Shown: positions 37,451-46,524, numbered from the stretch's first letter. The stretch: 64,000 bases of DNA from Paenibacillus arenosi (GCF_014841135.1 NZ_JACYTN010000005.1:62001-126000); one strand, 5' to 3'. Numbers and translations are program-made. The notes: generated by a model not told the origin, from the sequence alone.

Positions 37451-38596
37451 CTAAATATAATTTAGCCCGCTTGTTGAAGGTAGAGGAATAGGCAGCAGTT
37501 TATGAAGTGCAGCAGCCCACTCTTCTGTGAGTTTGATCTGTGCAGCTGGGGTGAACAGCAGCGATGTAAGCTGTTGTCCGCGTAGCCGTAGAGTAGGTAA
37601 CTGCGGCAAGGACAGTTCATATTCATCATCGGTCACTAGATGGATAGTGAGTTGTGCACCGACCGATGCATCATGCTGCATCCAGTATGGGCGAATTTCT
37701 TCTACGAATTGCTCGATGTTTGCTATATAAACGGTACCCAAATTCTGCTCAGACGTCGAAGGTACACGATGTAGCACTTCTAACAGCTCATGTTCATGCC
37801 AGTTCACAGGCACTTCAAGTGTGGCAATGTCGCTGTTTATTGTGGCAAAAGCAAACAAGCTGGCAACGGCTGAAGCATCGCCCGCCCATTCTATAGCGAA
37901 GGGTGGCCTACGTGATTGAAGTGTGCCTTTAGGTACAGCCACAACCGCAAAAGCGGTAACTTTGCCGTTACGTTCTGCAACAAGTACTTGATGCTTTAGC
38001 TTCACGCATGAGGCGTATGCCTCGGCCTTTGTTAATCCAGCAAAATCCCATACGCTTTGCTCGTAGTGTACATCACGGCTTCGTGCAACCTTATGCAGTT
38101 GGAGCCATTCATAGGGTTTCATCGCCCGCAAATGGTATTGTTGGCTCTCTTTACTCGCTAAAATAGAATGTGCACAAGATTGATCCAAGAGCACTCGTGT
38201 CACGGCCCCAAATAGATGGCATGCGGCACGGGTATACAAGGAGCGCGTACCCGTCACGAGTAGCAAGGACGCACCTGCGTTCTTGACATGATCCTTTACG
38301 TTATCCAGCATGCTGCTAGCATAGCCTCGACCTCTTGCTTCTGGATCGATACAAACAGAACCAAGTGAGAACACATTTATAGCAGCAGGTCCAACTCGAA
38401 GAACGGCAGGCAGCAGCCCATTGAAACCTAGCAGCCTATCCCCTTCGAAAGTGCCGAATGAATGCCCATAGGTTGTGGAATACAAGTAGGGGAAGCCAGA
38501 CTGCATCGGTACTTGTTCAGCATCTCGAAAAATACGATTAGCAAGTAGAATCGCTGCTTGCATCTCTTCCTCATTTAGGATGCGAATGTTTGTCAT
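37451..38596 (-). CDS. Eis-like GNAT acetyltransferase, third gene of murK-murQ operon
   Basis: 381 residues from ATG 38596, with GGAGGG 7 bases upstream. The N-terminal GNAT domain contains SLGSVCIDPEARGRGYASSML (acetyl-CoA motif A) and YTRAACHLFGAVTRV; the C-terminal part has a sterol carrier-type fold (QLTIHLVTDDEYELSLPQL, RGQQLTSLLFTPAAQIKL), the usual Eis/DUF arrangement of about 400 residues. The start lies inside murQ (26-base overlap), so it is translationally coupled to the MurNAc pathway. A role in acetylating an amino sugar or a wall fragment is inference only. Confidence 0.82.
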   Translation of the reverse strand: MTNIRILNEEEMQAAILLANRIFRDAEQVPMQSGFPYLYSTTYGHSFGTFEGDRLLGFNGLLPAVLRVGPAAINVFSLGSVCIDPEARGRGYASSMLDNVKDHVKNAGASLLLVTGTRSLYTRAACHLFGAVTRVLLDQSCAHSILASKESQQYHLRAMKPYEWLQLHKVARSRDVHYEQSVWDFAGLTKAEAYASCVKLKHQVLVAERNGKVTAFAVVAVPKGTLQSRRPPFAIEWAGDASAVASLFAFATINSDIATLEVPVNWHEHELLEVLHRVPSTSEQNLGTVYIANIEQFVEEIRPYWMQHDASVGAQLTIHLVTDDEYELSLPQLPTLRLRGQQLTSLLFTPAAQIKLTEEWAAALHKLLPIPLPSTSGLNYI

Positions 38597-39506
38597 TTTC
38601 AGCCCTCCACAGGTTGACGGCTTCACGAATATAACCTTTTGTTTGGTCTAGTAGACGAGTAGCATCAGCAGCACTTACCTTCGCAACGATCATAACAATT
38701 GCCAATTTTACATGCCCATTTGCTTGTTCGTAAGCATGTTCAACGGTTTCATCATCAGCTGCTGTAGCCATTTGAACTAATCGCTTTGCGCGGCTAATCA
38801 GTTTATAATTGGATGGATTCAGATCGACCATTAAATTGTCATATACTTTCCCCATTCGAATCATCGATGTGGTCGTAAGCATGTTAAGGATGAGCTTTTG
38901 TGCCGTACCCGATTTCATTCTTGTGGAACCAAGAACAGTCTCTGGGCCGACTACTGCTTCAATCATATATTTGGCAAAGGGCTTCATCGGCGTGTTTGCA
39001 TTGTTGGAAATGCCGATGACCGTCGCACCTAGTTGTTTGGCTCGTTCCATTGCTCCTAGCACATAAGGAGTACGTCCGCTTGCTGCAATGCCGATGACAA
39101 CGTCGTTTGTTTGAATATGATGCGAGTCTACATCTCTGATGCCCAGATCCTTGCTATCCTCAGCGCCTTCAATTGCACGATATACCGCTTCATTGCCGCC
39201 TGCGATAATGCCCTGGATCATTTCAGGGTCTGTGCCGTATGTAGGCGGACATTCTGAAGCATCGAGAATACCGAGCCGCCCACTAGTGCCGGCACCAAAA
39301 TAAAATAATCGCCCTCCAGCTTGAAAGCTTGCGACTATCGCATCTGCAGATTCAGCTATGACAGGGATAATAGAGGCTATAATACTGGGAACTTTAGCAT
39401 CTTCCTGATTAATTAGCGTTAACATTTCGATCGTAGATTTTAAGTCTATATCTCTCGTATTTTCATTTTGCTGTTCTGTCGTAAGTTCCTTAATGAATGA
39501 GTCCAT
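38571..39506 (-). CDS. murQ: N-acetylmuramic acid 6-phosphate etherase
   Basis: 311 residues. SIS-domain enzyme: GGRLFYFGAGTSGRLGILDASECPPTYGT (catalytic and phosphate-binding loop), IGIAASGRTPYVLGAM and GSTRMKSGTAQKLILNMLTT are the diagnostic segments. It removes D-lactate from MurNAc-6-phosphate to give GlcNAc-6-phosphate. The gene follows murK by 5 bp (AAGGGGGT ribosome site inside murK) and its 3' end overlaps the Eis-like gene. Divergent from anmK and namZ. Confidence 0.97.
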   Translation of the reverse strand: MDSFIKELTTEQQNENTRDIDLKSTIEMLTLINQEDAKVPSIIASIIPVIAESADAIVASFQAGGRLFYFGAGTSGRLGILDASECPPTYGTDPEMIQGIIAGGNEAVYRAIEGAEDSKDLGIRDVDSHHIQTNDVVIGIAASGRTPYVLGAMERAKQLGATVIGISNNANTPMKPFAKYMIEAVVGPETVLGSTRMKSGTAQKLILNMLTTTSMIRMGKVYDNLMVDLNPSNYKLISRAKRLVQMATAADDETVEHAYEQANGHVKLAIVMIVAKVSAADATRLLDQTKGYIREAVNLWRAENDKHSHPK

Positions 39507-39511
39507 ACGGG

Positions 39512-40459
39512 TTACCCCCTTTTATTCTGCTGTACAAGCAGCGCTGCTCCCCAAGCAGGCTGTTTCTCGGCGATTATAATCGTTGATGCTTGTTCAGATT
39601 GGTTCACACATTGCTTGAACGTGTCTACAAAAAGCGTGCTATGTTTAAAAATGGAGCCAGTAACAGCGATTGGTGCTTGTGTAAGCCATCTATCTTTCCT
39701 TCTCATGGCAAGCGTTAGCTGTGCCAGTTCTGTGGCAGTACGAACAATAATATGTTGAGCAGCTTCATCTCCATGATTAGCAGCATGTATACATATTTGC
39801 GCATATTGGGCAATATGCTGCTTGCGGATGGAGGCGCCATAAATGTAAGTGCGTAGTTGTTCGGGGGAATTAAATTGATGTTTGTCTAGCACAAGCTCCG
39901 TTAGCTTAGTAGGAGAGAGGACACCATCGTGGCTAAGCATAACGGCTTGGAGGGTTTGTAAGCCTATTTCATATCCGCTTCCTTTATCACCAAGAATGTG
40001 ACCCCATCCTCCTGCCCGATAGCGTTCACCACTTGGAGTGATACCTACTACAATTGCTCCAGTTCCTGCGATGACAATCGTACCTGATTCCTGTCCCAAT
40101 GCTGCTATCAGGGCAATTTCCGCATCATTTCTAATCACAATAGGCAGCGCGCTTCGCTTCAAATCCCATAGGCTTAGACGTTCATCATGCAGCAATGAAT
40201 CAAGGAACTGCTGCTGTTCTTGAGAGGTACTTATTCCTGCAATGCCTAATCCAATACCTTTGCATCTTTCTGGGATTAAACCGCTTTCAACAATAAGTCT
40301 CTGAAAGAGAGCTGTGAGATTATCAATCGCTCCTGCAGATGTTACTGCATGGGGGTTAGTCGCGGCTCCTTCGATCTGTGCAAGGAGATTGCCAGCTGAA
40401 TCCAGAACGATGGCTGTTGTCTTCGTGCCACCGCCATCTATGCCGATTACATACTCCAT
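39512..40459 (-). CDS. murK: MurNAc/GlcNAc kinase (MurK-like BadF family)
   Basis: About 315 residues from ATG 40459, AGGTGA five bases upstream; the frame extends upstream over AT-rich non-coding DNA. The ATP-fold is GIDGGGTKTTAIVLDSAG, then VIRNDAEIALIAALGQ, IVIAGTGAIVVGI and GGWGHILGDKGSGYEIG, as in eukaryotic-type GlcNAc kinase and Clostridium MurK, which phosphorylates both MurNAc and GlcNAc at C6. Operon with murQ makes MurNAc the probable main substrate. The product is then handled by MurQ. Confidence 0.88.
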   Translation of the reverse strand: MEYVIGIDGGGTKTTAIVLDSAGNLLAQIEGAATNPHAVTSAGAIDNLTALFQRLIVESGLIPERCKGIGLGIAGISTSQEQQQFLDSLLHDERLSLWDLKRSALPIVIRNDAEIALIAALGQESGTIVIAGTGAIVVGITPSGERYRAGGWGHILGDKGSGYEIGLQTLQAVMLSHDGVLSPTKLTELVLDKHQFNSPEQLRTYIYGASIRKQHIAQYAQICIHAANHGDEAAQHIIVRTATELAQLTLAMRRKDRWLTQAPIAVTGSIFKHSTLFVDTFKQCVNQSEQASTIIIAEKQPAWGAALLVQQNKRG

Positions 40460-40489
40460 GACGTCACCTACTTTGTATGATATAGCAAT

Positions 40490-40519
40490 AGTATAACCGA
40501 ATAAGAATGATATTGTAAA
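40490..40519 (-). promoter_or_regulatory. Sigma-A-type promoter of murK operon
   Basis: On the minus strand TTTACA, an 18-base spacer, then TATACT, about 30 bases before the murK start. It is the only good promoter seen in the divergent 198-bp gap on this strand. Confidence 0.6.
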
Positions 40520-40574
40520 ATAAAAGTTTACATAAATAAAATATATATGAAATAATAAATTAAAAGTGTGGTTC

Positions 40575-40607
40575 ATATTGCATACGTGATATTGCAAACG
40601 CGCAAAA
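40575..40607. promoter_or_regulatory. Tandem direct repeats, candidate operator between murK and anmK
   Basis: ATATTGCATACG (40575-40586) and ATATTGCAAACG (40589-40600) are 11 of 12 identical and 14 bases apart, so on nearly the same face. The second also sits in TTGCAAACGCGCAA, a small inverted repeat. The position in the divergent gap of a MurNAc operon pair suggests a site for the MurR/RpiR regulator encoded at the far end of the cluster (inference). Confidence 0.45.
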
Positions 40608-40657
40608 AGAACTCCAGTTTATCTGCTCAACCATAGATCGGAATGAGGAGGACAGCA

Positions 40658-41860
40658 ATGATGTCACAATCGGATGTACAAAAAATCGCTGGTAAAGCAG
40701 AAAAACTTATTATTGGTCTAATGTCTGGCACATCACTAGACGGAGTGGATGCAGCGCTTGTGCGCATGCATGGATCCGCTATGGATACAAAAGTTGAATT
40801 GCTTGCATATGAGTGCTTGCCATATACTGCTGATGAACGGGAGATGCTGAAGCGGCTATGCTCACCAGATACGTCCAACGTCCAACACATTTGCACGATG
40901 AATTTCTATCTTGCTCATCGATTTGCAGCAAGTGCACAGTCTGTTGCAGAACGCGCTGGCATACCCTGGCACGAAATCGATATCATCTCCTCACATGGAC
41001 AGACGATTTGGCATGCACCTGAGGCTGATTCTTCATTACCTTTTGCTGTTCCGTCCTCGCTGCAAATTGGGGACATATCTGTCCTAGCTAAATTAACAGG
41101 CAAAATCGTTATCGGTGATTATCGTACCGCGGATATAGCGCTTCAAGGTCAAGGTGCTCCCTTAACTCCGTATGCCGATTATTTATTGTGCCGCCATCCA
41201 TTTAAAGGGCGCATTACGCAAAATATTGGCGGTATCGGCAATTGTACGGTACTGCCAGCAGGTGGATTGACTGCAGACATCATTGCTTTTGACACAGGCC
41301 CAGGCAACATGTTAATTGATCAATCCGTTGTCGATGTTACACAGGGCAAGTGTTACTATGACCAAGATGGAGACATGGCTGCTTCAGGTCAGGTGCATGA
41401 ACCCATTCTCACCGATATGCTTGCCCATCGGTATTTTCGCAAAGAACCAATGAAGACGACAGGAAGAGAGTTGTTTGGCAAGCAGTACGCGAATGAATGG
41501 ATCGGGTGCATGAAATGTGAATCGTGTTCTCCTGCAGATATTGTGGCTACCTTTACTGCATTTACAGCGAGATCCATTGCCCAGTCGTATCGAGAATTTA
41601 TATTGCCGAAATATGCGATCGCGGAAGTGATTGTATCGGGCGGTGGTGCGCGTAATCGTACGTTAATGGCCATGCTGCAGGACCAACTGCCTGAACAAAA
41701 AGTGATGATTCATGAAGAAATAGGTCTAGATGGAGATGCCAAAGAAGCGGTTGCATTTGCTATACTAGCAAATGAATGGATAAACGGCAATCCCAACTCC
41801 TTGCCACATGTGACAGGAGCTGTCCGTGCAACGGTGATGGGGAAGCTAGCTCTTCCGTAA
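40658..41860 (+). CDS. anmK: Anhydro-N-acetylmuramic acid kinase
   Basis: About 400 residues from ATG 40658 (or 40661) after GAGGAGG; the frame from 40643 starts inside the ribosome site. IGLMSGTSLDGVDAALV is the family N-terminal motif, with ISSHGQTIWHAPE, QGQGAPLTPYADYLL, QNIGGIGNCTVLPAG, FDTGPGNMLID and the C-terminal GGGARNRTLMAML. AnmK phosphorylates 1,6-anhydroMurNAc with ring opening to MurNAc-6-phosphate, the substrate of MurQ. It is far more usual in Gram-negatives and marks this cluster as broader than Bacillus murQRP. Confidence 0.96.
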   Translation: MMSQSDVQKIAGKAEKLIIGLMSGTSLDGVDAALVRMHGSAMDTKVELLAYECLPYTADEREMLKRLCSPDTSNVQHICTMNFYLAHRFAASAQSVAERAGIPWHEIDIISSHGQTIWHAPEADSSLPFAVPSSLQIGDISVLAKLTGKIVIGDYRTADIALQGQGAPLTPYADYLLCRHPFKGRITQNIGGIGNCTVLPAGGLTADIIAFDTGPGNMLIDQSVVDVTQGKCYYDQDGDMAASGQVHEPILTDMLAHRYFRKEPMKTTGRELFGKQYANEWIGCMKCESCSPADIVATFTAFTARSIAQSYREFILPKYAIAEVIVSGGGARNRTLMAMLQDQLPEQKVMIHEEIGLDGDAKEAVAFAILANEWINGNPNSLPHVTGAVRATVMGKLALP

Positions 41861-41923
41861 CGATCAATATTGTATGCTTCTAATTGAAATATAGTTACAA
41901 AATTTCATAATTAAATAAACCAC

Positions 41924-41952
41924 TTGAAATATTATATCACTATCCTTATAAT
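41924..41952 (+). promoter_or_regulatory. Near-consensus sigma-A promoter upstream of namZ
   Basis: TTGAAA, exactly 17 bases, then TATAAT. It is the best promoter in the window, and lies after anmK, so namZ and the ABC importer can be transcribed independently of anmK. Confidence 0.75.
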
Positions 41953-41963
41953 GATGGTACGTA

Positions 41964-41979
41964 TTGGAAACGTTTTCAC
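41964..41979. promoter_or_regulatory. CcpA catabolite-responsive element (cre)
   Basis: TTGGAAACGTTTTCAC fits the cre consensus WTGNAANCGNWWNCAW at all but the last position and is centrally palindromic (GAAAACG/CGTTTTC). It starts 11 bases after the -10 box, so bound CcpA would block initiation or early elongation of namZ and the importer. The regulatory reading is established for such sites; operation here is inference. Confidence 0.75.
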
Positions 41980-42023
41980 AATTCTGCGTTGTGCGCTATG
42001 AGGGGGGAGCTTCCATTAACAAA

Positions 42024-43178
42024 GTGCGAACAGGAGCGGATCAGCTATCTGCTATTGCCACTGATTTGCTTGCTGGTAAGAGATTCGGCCTGCTTACTAA
42101 TCCTACAGGTATAAATGCTCAATATCGCTCAACGATTGATAGCTGCGCAGCGATAAGTGAAGGGAAGCTCACCGCATTTTTTGCTTGTGAGCATGGACTA
42201 CGTAGCGAGAAACAGGCTGGCATACAATTCGAAGATGAGCTTGACCCGGTATATGGGCTTCCTGTGTACAGTCTTTATGGCAGCAACCGTAAGCCTACTA
42301 CTTCTATGTTAGCAGATTTGGATGTACTGATCGTAGATATACAAGACTTGGGCATACGTTTTTACACCTATTTAACGACACTCATCTATGTCATAGAGGC
42401 ATGTGCTGAACATGGGGTTACACTCATTGTGCTGGATCGACCGAATCCGCTCGGTGGCACCAAGGTTGAAGGTGGATTGCTTAATGAGCAGTACCGTTCG
42501 ATGGTCGGAGCTTGGCGAATGCCGATGCTTACTGGGATGACGATTGGTGAATTCGCACGGCTCATTAATGGACAACGAGATACTCCTTGTGATTTGAAGG
42601 TCATTCCACTCCTAGGTTGGAATCGTAAGATGGAATATTCGGATACGGGCTTGCCGTGGCTTATGCCATCACCCAATATGCCGACAATCGATACAGTCCG
42701 TGTGTACGGAGGACATTGTTTATTTGAGGGAACGAACTTGTCGGAAGGACGAGGAACGACGAAGCCATTTGAGCTGATTGGCGCTCCATGGCTTCAGAGC
42801 GAGAAGCTGTGCAAGGTAATGAACGAACTGCAGCTGCCAGGTGTTCATTTTCATCCTTATACGTTCACACCTATGTTCTCCAAGCATCAAGGTGAACGCT
42901 GCCAAGGTATTTTTACTTACGTTACTGATCGTTCAACCTATCAATCTGTTGAAACGGGACTTCACCTTGTGCATTATGTCATGTTACTTCATGAACATAA
43001 TTTTGAATGGTTGGGGAATGAAGCGGGTCATCCGTTCATTGATTTACTAACAGGAGACAATCGCGTACGCTTGCAGCTTCATGAAGCTCAGGGGCTGAAC
43101 GAAATTGTGGAATCTTGGAGCCATGATAGTACGCAGTGGAGGGAAAGTCGCAAGCCATTTTTACTGTATGAGGAATAG
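42024..43178 (+). CDS. namZ: Exo-beta-N-acetylmuramidase NamZ (DUF1343)
   Basis: About 384 residues. RTGADQLSAIATDLLAGKRFGLLTNPTG, EHGLRSEKQAGIQF, VDIQDLGIRFYTYLTTL, DRPNPLGGTKVEGGLL and SPNMPTIDTV are the DUF1343/NamZ hallmarks; Bacillus NamZ (YbbC) releases MurNAc from the non-reducing ends of wall glycan fragments. The start is unclear: the strong GGGGGGAG site (42001-42009) best suits ATT 42015 or, at 14 bases, GTG 42024; TTG 41964 overlaps the cre. No signal peptide is seen, so it may act on imported disaccharides inside the cell. Confidence 0.9.
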   Translation: MRTGADQLSAIATDLLAGKRFGLLTNPTGINAQYRSTIDSCAAISEGKLTAFFACEHGLRSEKQAGIQFEDELDPVYGLPVYSLYGSNRKPTTSMLADLDVLIVDIQDLGIRFYTYLTTLIYVIEACAEHGVTLIVLDRPNPLGGTKVEGGLLNEQYRSMVGAWRMPMLTGMTIGEFARLINGQRDTPCDLKVIPLLGWNRKMEYSDTGLPWLMPSPNMPTIDTVRVYGGHCLFEGTNLSEGRGTTKPFELIGAPWLQSEKLCKVMNELQLPGVHFHPYTFTPMFSKHQGERCQGIFTYVTDRSTYQSVETGLHLVHYVMLLHEHNFEWLGNEAGHPFIDLLTGDNRVRLQLHEAQGLNEIVESWSHDSTQWRESRKPFLLYEE

Positions 43179-43240
43179 GGAGTTACGACATCACTAAGTT
43201 ATTTCATGAAGTCATTCACAATCGAATGGGGGAGTAACAA

Positions 43241-44593
43241 ATGAAGTGGAATAAGGTCATGGCTATCTTATTGGCGGCAATGCTAGTTGTACTTTCTGCA
43301 TGCAGCAGCGGTTCTAAAGACGGGGCATCTGATAACGTAGATGTCATTAAAGTATGGACGTATCCTGTTCACGGCAATTACAAGGATGATATCGCAAAAT
43401 CGGTAGCTGAATTTCACGCAAAACATCCCAACATACGAATTGAGTATGAATTGTTGACTTGGGCGGAAGGTCCGAAGAAATTTGACGTTGCCTTGAATGC
43501 AGGCTCACCTCCGGACATTTATTATCATGGTGTTAGCGGACAATATGTGGATACAGGGCTCGCGCTGAATCTGGACCCTTATATGACAGATGAGATTGTA
43601 AGCGATTACTTGCCTGGTGTGCTGGATAAGGCAAAGATCCAAGGCAAGCAGTACGGTCTACCGATGTATCAGTACCAATGGGCATGGAGTGCGAATCAGC
43701 GTATTTTAGAGGAAGCGGGCATCGATTGGAGAAAGATTCAGAAAGAAGGCTGGACGTGGTCTGAATTCAAAACGGAAGCGAAAAAAATGGTGAAAGATCT
43801 CCCAGATGGCATTAAGCAGTATGGGATCGTAACGGATGCAACGACGACTGATTTCATTGAAATGTTGGCTCGCAGCAGCGGCTTGGTCGACGTTGTGGAT
43901 CGCGATGGCAAGTTTATTTGGAACGATGAGCGGATGCTTGATACATTGAAGTTTATACGCTCACTCGTAGATGAAGGGATTATGCCGAAGGAAACGGCAG
44001 CCATTGATCCAGCAAAGCGGGTGGAATATTTCTATAACGGCAAGACTGGCATCGCGAGTAAAGGCTTGCCTTATTACGACGTAATGTTGGAAACACGTGC
44101 TAAAGATATTGATGCGGGCAAAGTAAAAGGCGAAAAGATTGAGCATGTCTACCTGCCTATTCCCTATAAAGATGGTGGCAAGTGGCAGGCAACGGTAGGT
44201 GGTGAGGGTTACGTAGGTTTCCGTCAAAAGGATGATAAAGGCGAACAGCATGCGAAAAATACGTTCCTCGTAATGGATTGGTTGACGAAAGGGGTTCATG
44301 GTGGCAACTCGGCTAGCGAGCTATGCGTACCGTTCGCTCGACAGTCTCAAATTGATGCATTCAAAGGTAAAGATAGTAGAGGAAAGCCGCATAACAAGAT
44401 CGCAGCTGAAATTAATCAAAGTCATGGTGTTCCAAGCTCGGATTTATATGTAGATGCGAAAGTGTCTGCAAGTAAGAAGAAGTTTATTGAGCAGGCGCAA
44501 AAGCCGATGCAGCAAGCGCTCTTTAGTGGAAGCAGAACACCGGAGCAAATTTTCGAAGAGTTTAAGAACAAGGGTGAACAATTATTCCGATAG
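43241..44593 (+). CDS. Carbohydrate ABC importer, solute-binding lipoprotein
   Basis: 450 residues. Signal MKWNKVMAILLAAMLVVLSAC with lipobox Cys 21 and a Ser-rich linker. The mature part is a family 1 extracellular solute-binding protein: VIKVWTYPVHGNYKDDI, PNIRIEYELLTWAEGPKKFD, INVALNAGSPPDIYYHG-like VALNAGSPPDIYYHGV, and KTGIASKGLPYYDVM. It lies 62 bp after namZ. From context it should capture MurNAc, anhydroMurNAc or a MurNAc-containing disaccharide on the outer face of the membrane. Confidence 0.93.
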   Translation: MKWNKVMAILLAAMLVVLSACSSGSKDGASDNVDVIKVWTYPVHGNYKDDIAKSVAEFHAKHPNIRIEYELLTWAEGPKKFDVALNAGSPPDIYYHGVSGQYVDTGLALNLDPYMTDEIVSDYLPGVLDKAKIQGKQYGLPMYQYQWAWSANQRILEEAGIDWRKIQKEGWTWSEFKTEAKKMVKDLPDGIKQYGIVTDATTTDFIEMLARSSGLVDVVDRDGKFIWNDERMLDTLKFIRSLVDEGIMPKETAAIDPAKRVEYFYNGKTGIASKGLPYYDVMLETRAKDIDAGKVKGEKIEHVYLPIPYKDGGKWQATVGGEGYVGFRQKDDKGEQHAKNTFLVMDWLTKGVHGGNSASELCVPFARQSQIDAFKGKDSRGKPHNKIAAEINQSHGVPSSDLYVDAKVSASKKKFIEQAQKPMQQALFSGSRTPEQIFEEFKNKGEQLFR

Positions 44594-44740
44594 TAAGCTG
44601 TGAGTACGTGGATAGTAAGCAGTAGTACGAAATGTTGGTAAGCAGTTACAGCGGCTATAAATAGCTAGTATTAGCAAAGAGTAAGTCTAGTAAGCTTGAT
44701 TGAAGCAGGTGCTAGCAGCTTTGGATGCTGCGCAGGTAGT

Positions 44741-44776
44741 GGTCTCATATGAATACGTTCATATGGGGCCTTTTTT
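44741..44776 (+). terminator. Intra-operon terminator/attenuator with UACG tetraloop
   Basis: GGTCTCATATGAA pairs with TTCATATGGGGCC (13 bp with two G-T pairs) across a TACG tetraloop, then six T. It lies between the binding protein and the first permease, 17 bases upstream of the permease start. It would give more binding protein than permease mRNA, as in many ABC importers. Confidence 0.8.
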
Positions 44777-44793
44777 CACAAGGAGGAGAACAC

Positions 44794-45669
44794 ATGGTGC
44801 AAAAGCTGCGGGATCATATGTGGGCGTATTTATTCATACTCGTACCCGTTCTGCTGTTTCTCGTCTTTACGCTATATCCGATTATTTCAGCATTCATGAT
44901 GAGCTTCCAGCGGTATCATGTCCTGAATCCAGAATGGATTGGCTTCGACAATTATAAGACGATGTTTGCGGATTCGGTATTTTACAAATCACTATGGAAC
45001 ACGTTCTTATTTACGGTATGTACGGTGCCAGTAAATATCGCGATTACGTTTATGCTCGCGTATTTTATTTTTCAGCTGCGCTCGAAATGGCAGACCTTTT
45101 TCAAAGCGGTCATGTATTTGCCAGCGGTTGCTTCAGGCGTTACGATTTCGCTCGTATGGTTCGCTATGTTCGATCCGACGAAAGACGGGATGATTAACTC
45201 TTTTCTCGGCTTTTTGGGAATGGAGCCTGTGATGTGGCTGAGCCAAACGTCGACGGCGCTGTTCTCGCTCATGCTGATGACCTATTTAGGATCACACGGG
45301 GCGGGCATCATTTTATATTTGGCTGCAATGGGCGGCATCCCGAAATCGTTGTATGAAGCGGCAGACATCGATCATGCCAGCGGTTGGGCAAAATTCAGTA
45401 AAATTACGTGGCCGTTGCTCAAACCGACAACTCTATATTTGTTAGTAACAGGGGTTATTATCTCTTTCCAAGTATTTATAAGTGTCTATATGATGACACA
45501 AGGTGGGCCTGACTTTGCAACGACAACGATTGCTTACCTCATTTATCAGACTGCATTTATGTTCTATGAATTTGGATTAGCTTCGGCACAATCATTTGTG
45601 CTTACTGCAATCATTGTGGTCGTGTCTATTATTCAGTTCAAAATGTTCGCTACGGATATTGAATATTAA
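44794..45669 (+). CDS. Carbohydrate ABC importer permease (MalF/UgpA type)
   Basis: 291 residues from ATG 44794 behind AAGGAGGAG; the frame from 44749 starts inside the hairpin. Six helices (for example YLFILVPVLLFLVFTLYPII). The cytoplasmic EAA loop reads EAADIDHASGWAKFSKITWPLLKPT, the contact with the ATPase. It partners with the MalG-type permease that follows 21 bp later. Confidence 0.93.
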   Translation: MVQKLRDHMWAYLFILVPVLLFLVFTLYPIISAFMMSFQRYHVLNPEWIGFDNYKTMFADSVFYKSLWNTFLFTVCTVPVNIAITFMLAYFIFQLRSKWQTFFKAVMYLPAVASGVTISLVWFAMFDPTKDGMINSFLGFLGMEPVMWLSQTSTALFSLMLMTYLGSHGAGIILYLAAMGGIPKSLYEAADIDHASGWAKFSKITWPLLKPTTLYLLVTGVIISFQVFISVYMMTQGGPDFATTTIAYLIYQTAFMFYEFGLASAQSFVLTAIIVVVSIIQFKMFATDIEY

Positions 45670-45690
45670 GCCCAAAGGAGGCATTCACCT

Positions 45691-46524
45691 ATGCAGTCAA
45701 AAGGGAAAATCGCCGTTCTGGGCGTTTCTATTACGATGCTTGTCATGTGGGGAATCATTACGATCATTCCGCTGTATTGGATGATTATCGGTTCCTTTCA
45801 AGATTCCTATGCTGATGCTTCTATGAAAATATCGATGTGGCCGGAAGTGTGGTCATTCGAGCCGTTTAGCCGTTTCTTTGATAAAACGATGGCATGGCGC
45901 TGGTTGCTCAATTCCTTAATCGTTTCGTCTATATTGACGGTTACGAATGTATTCTTTGCTTCATTAGCAGGTTATGCATTTGCAAAGCTGCATTTTCCAG
46001 GGCGCAACACGATCTTTTGGATATTGCTGATGACGATGATGATTCCGACCCAAGTTACTTTAATTCCGCTCTATATTCTCGTAATTGATGTATTTAATTT
46101 GAAAGATTCGTATATGGGACTTATTCTGCCTTCCATCGTAAGTGTGGGCAATATTTTCTTAATGAAGCAGTACATGTCCACACTGCCTACGTCCTTAATC
46201 CATGCGGCACGTATCGATGCATGCAGTGAGTTCGGTATTTTCTACAAAATTATTTTACCAATGGCGAAGCCTGGATTGTCTGTACTTGCTATATTCTCGT
46301 TCGTCTTCCATTGGAATGATTTCTTCTGGCCGTTACTTGTCACGGAGTCGGAAGCGATGCGAACGATTCAGGTAGGGTTGGCTGGATTTAAGTTTGCGGA
46401 TACGACGGATTTTGGAGCGATTATGGCAGGGGCAACGGTTGCTTCACTGCCAATGATTATTTTGTTCTTCGCACTGCAGCGCTATTTCTTGCAAGGCATT
46501 ACGATTGGAGCCGTCAAAGGTTAG
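45691..46524 (+). CDS. Carbohydrate ABC importer permease (MalG/UgpE type)
   Basis: 277 residues, AAAGGAGG site. Six helices (VLGVSITMLVMWGIITIIPLYWMIIGSFQ...). EAA loop reads HAARIDACSEFGIFYKIILPMAKPG, typical of the second carbohydrate permease (CUT1 group). Forms the transmembrane channel with the previous protein. The ATPase gene follows 12 bp on. Confidence 0.93.
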   Translation: MQSKGKIAVLGVSITMLVMWGIITIIPLYWMIIGSFQDSYADASMKISMWPEVWSFEPFSRFFDKTMAWRWLLNSLIVSSILTVTNVFFASLAGYAFAKLHFPGRNTIFWILLMTMMIPTQVTLIPLYILVIDVFNLKDSYMGLILPSIVSVGNIFLMKQYMSTLPTSLIHAARIDACSEFGIFYKIILPMAKPGLSVLAIFSFVFHWNDFFWPLLVTESEAMRTIQVGLAGFKFADTTDFGAIMAGATVASLPMIILFFALQRYFLQGITIGAVKG

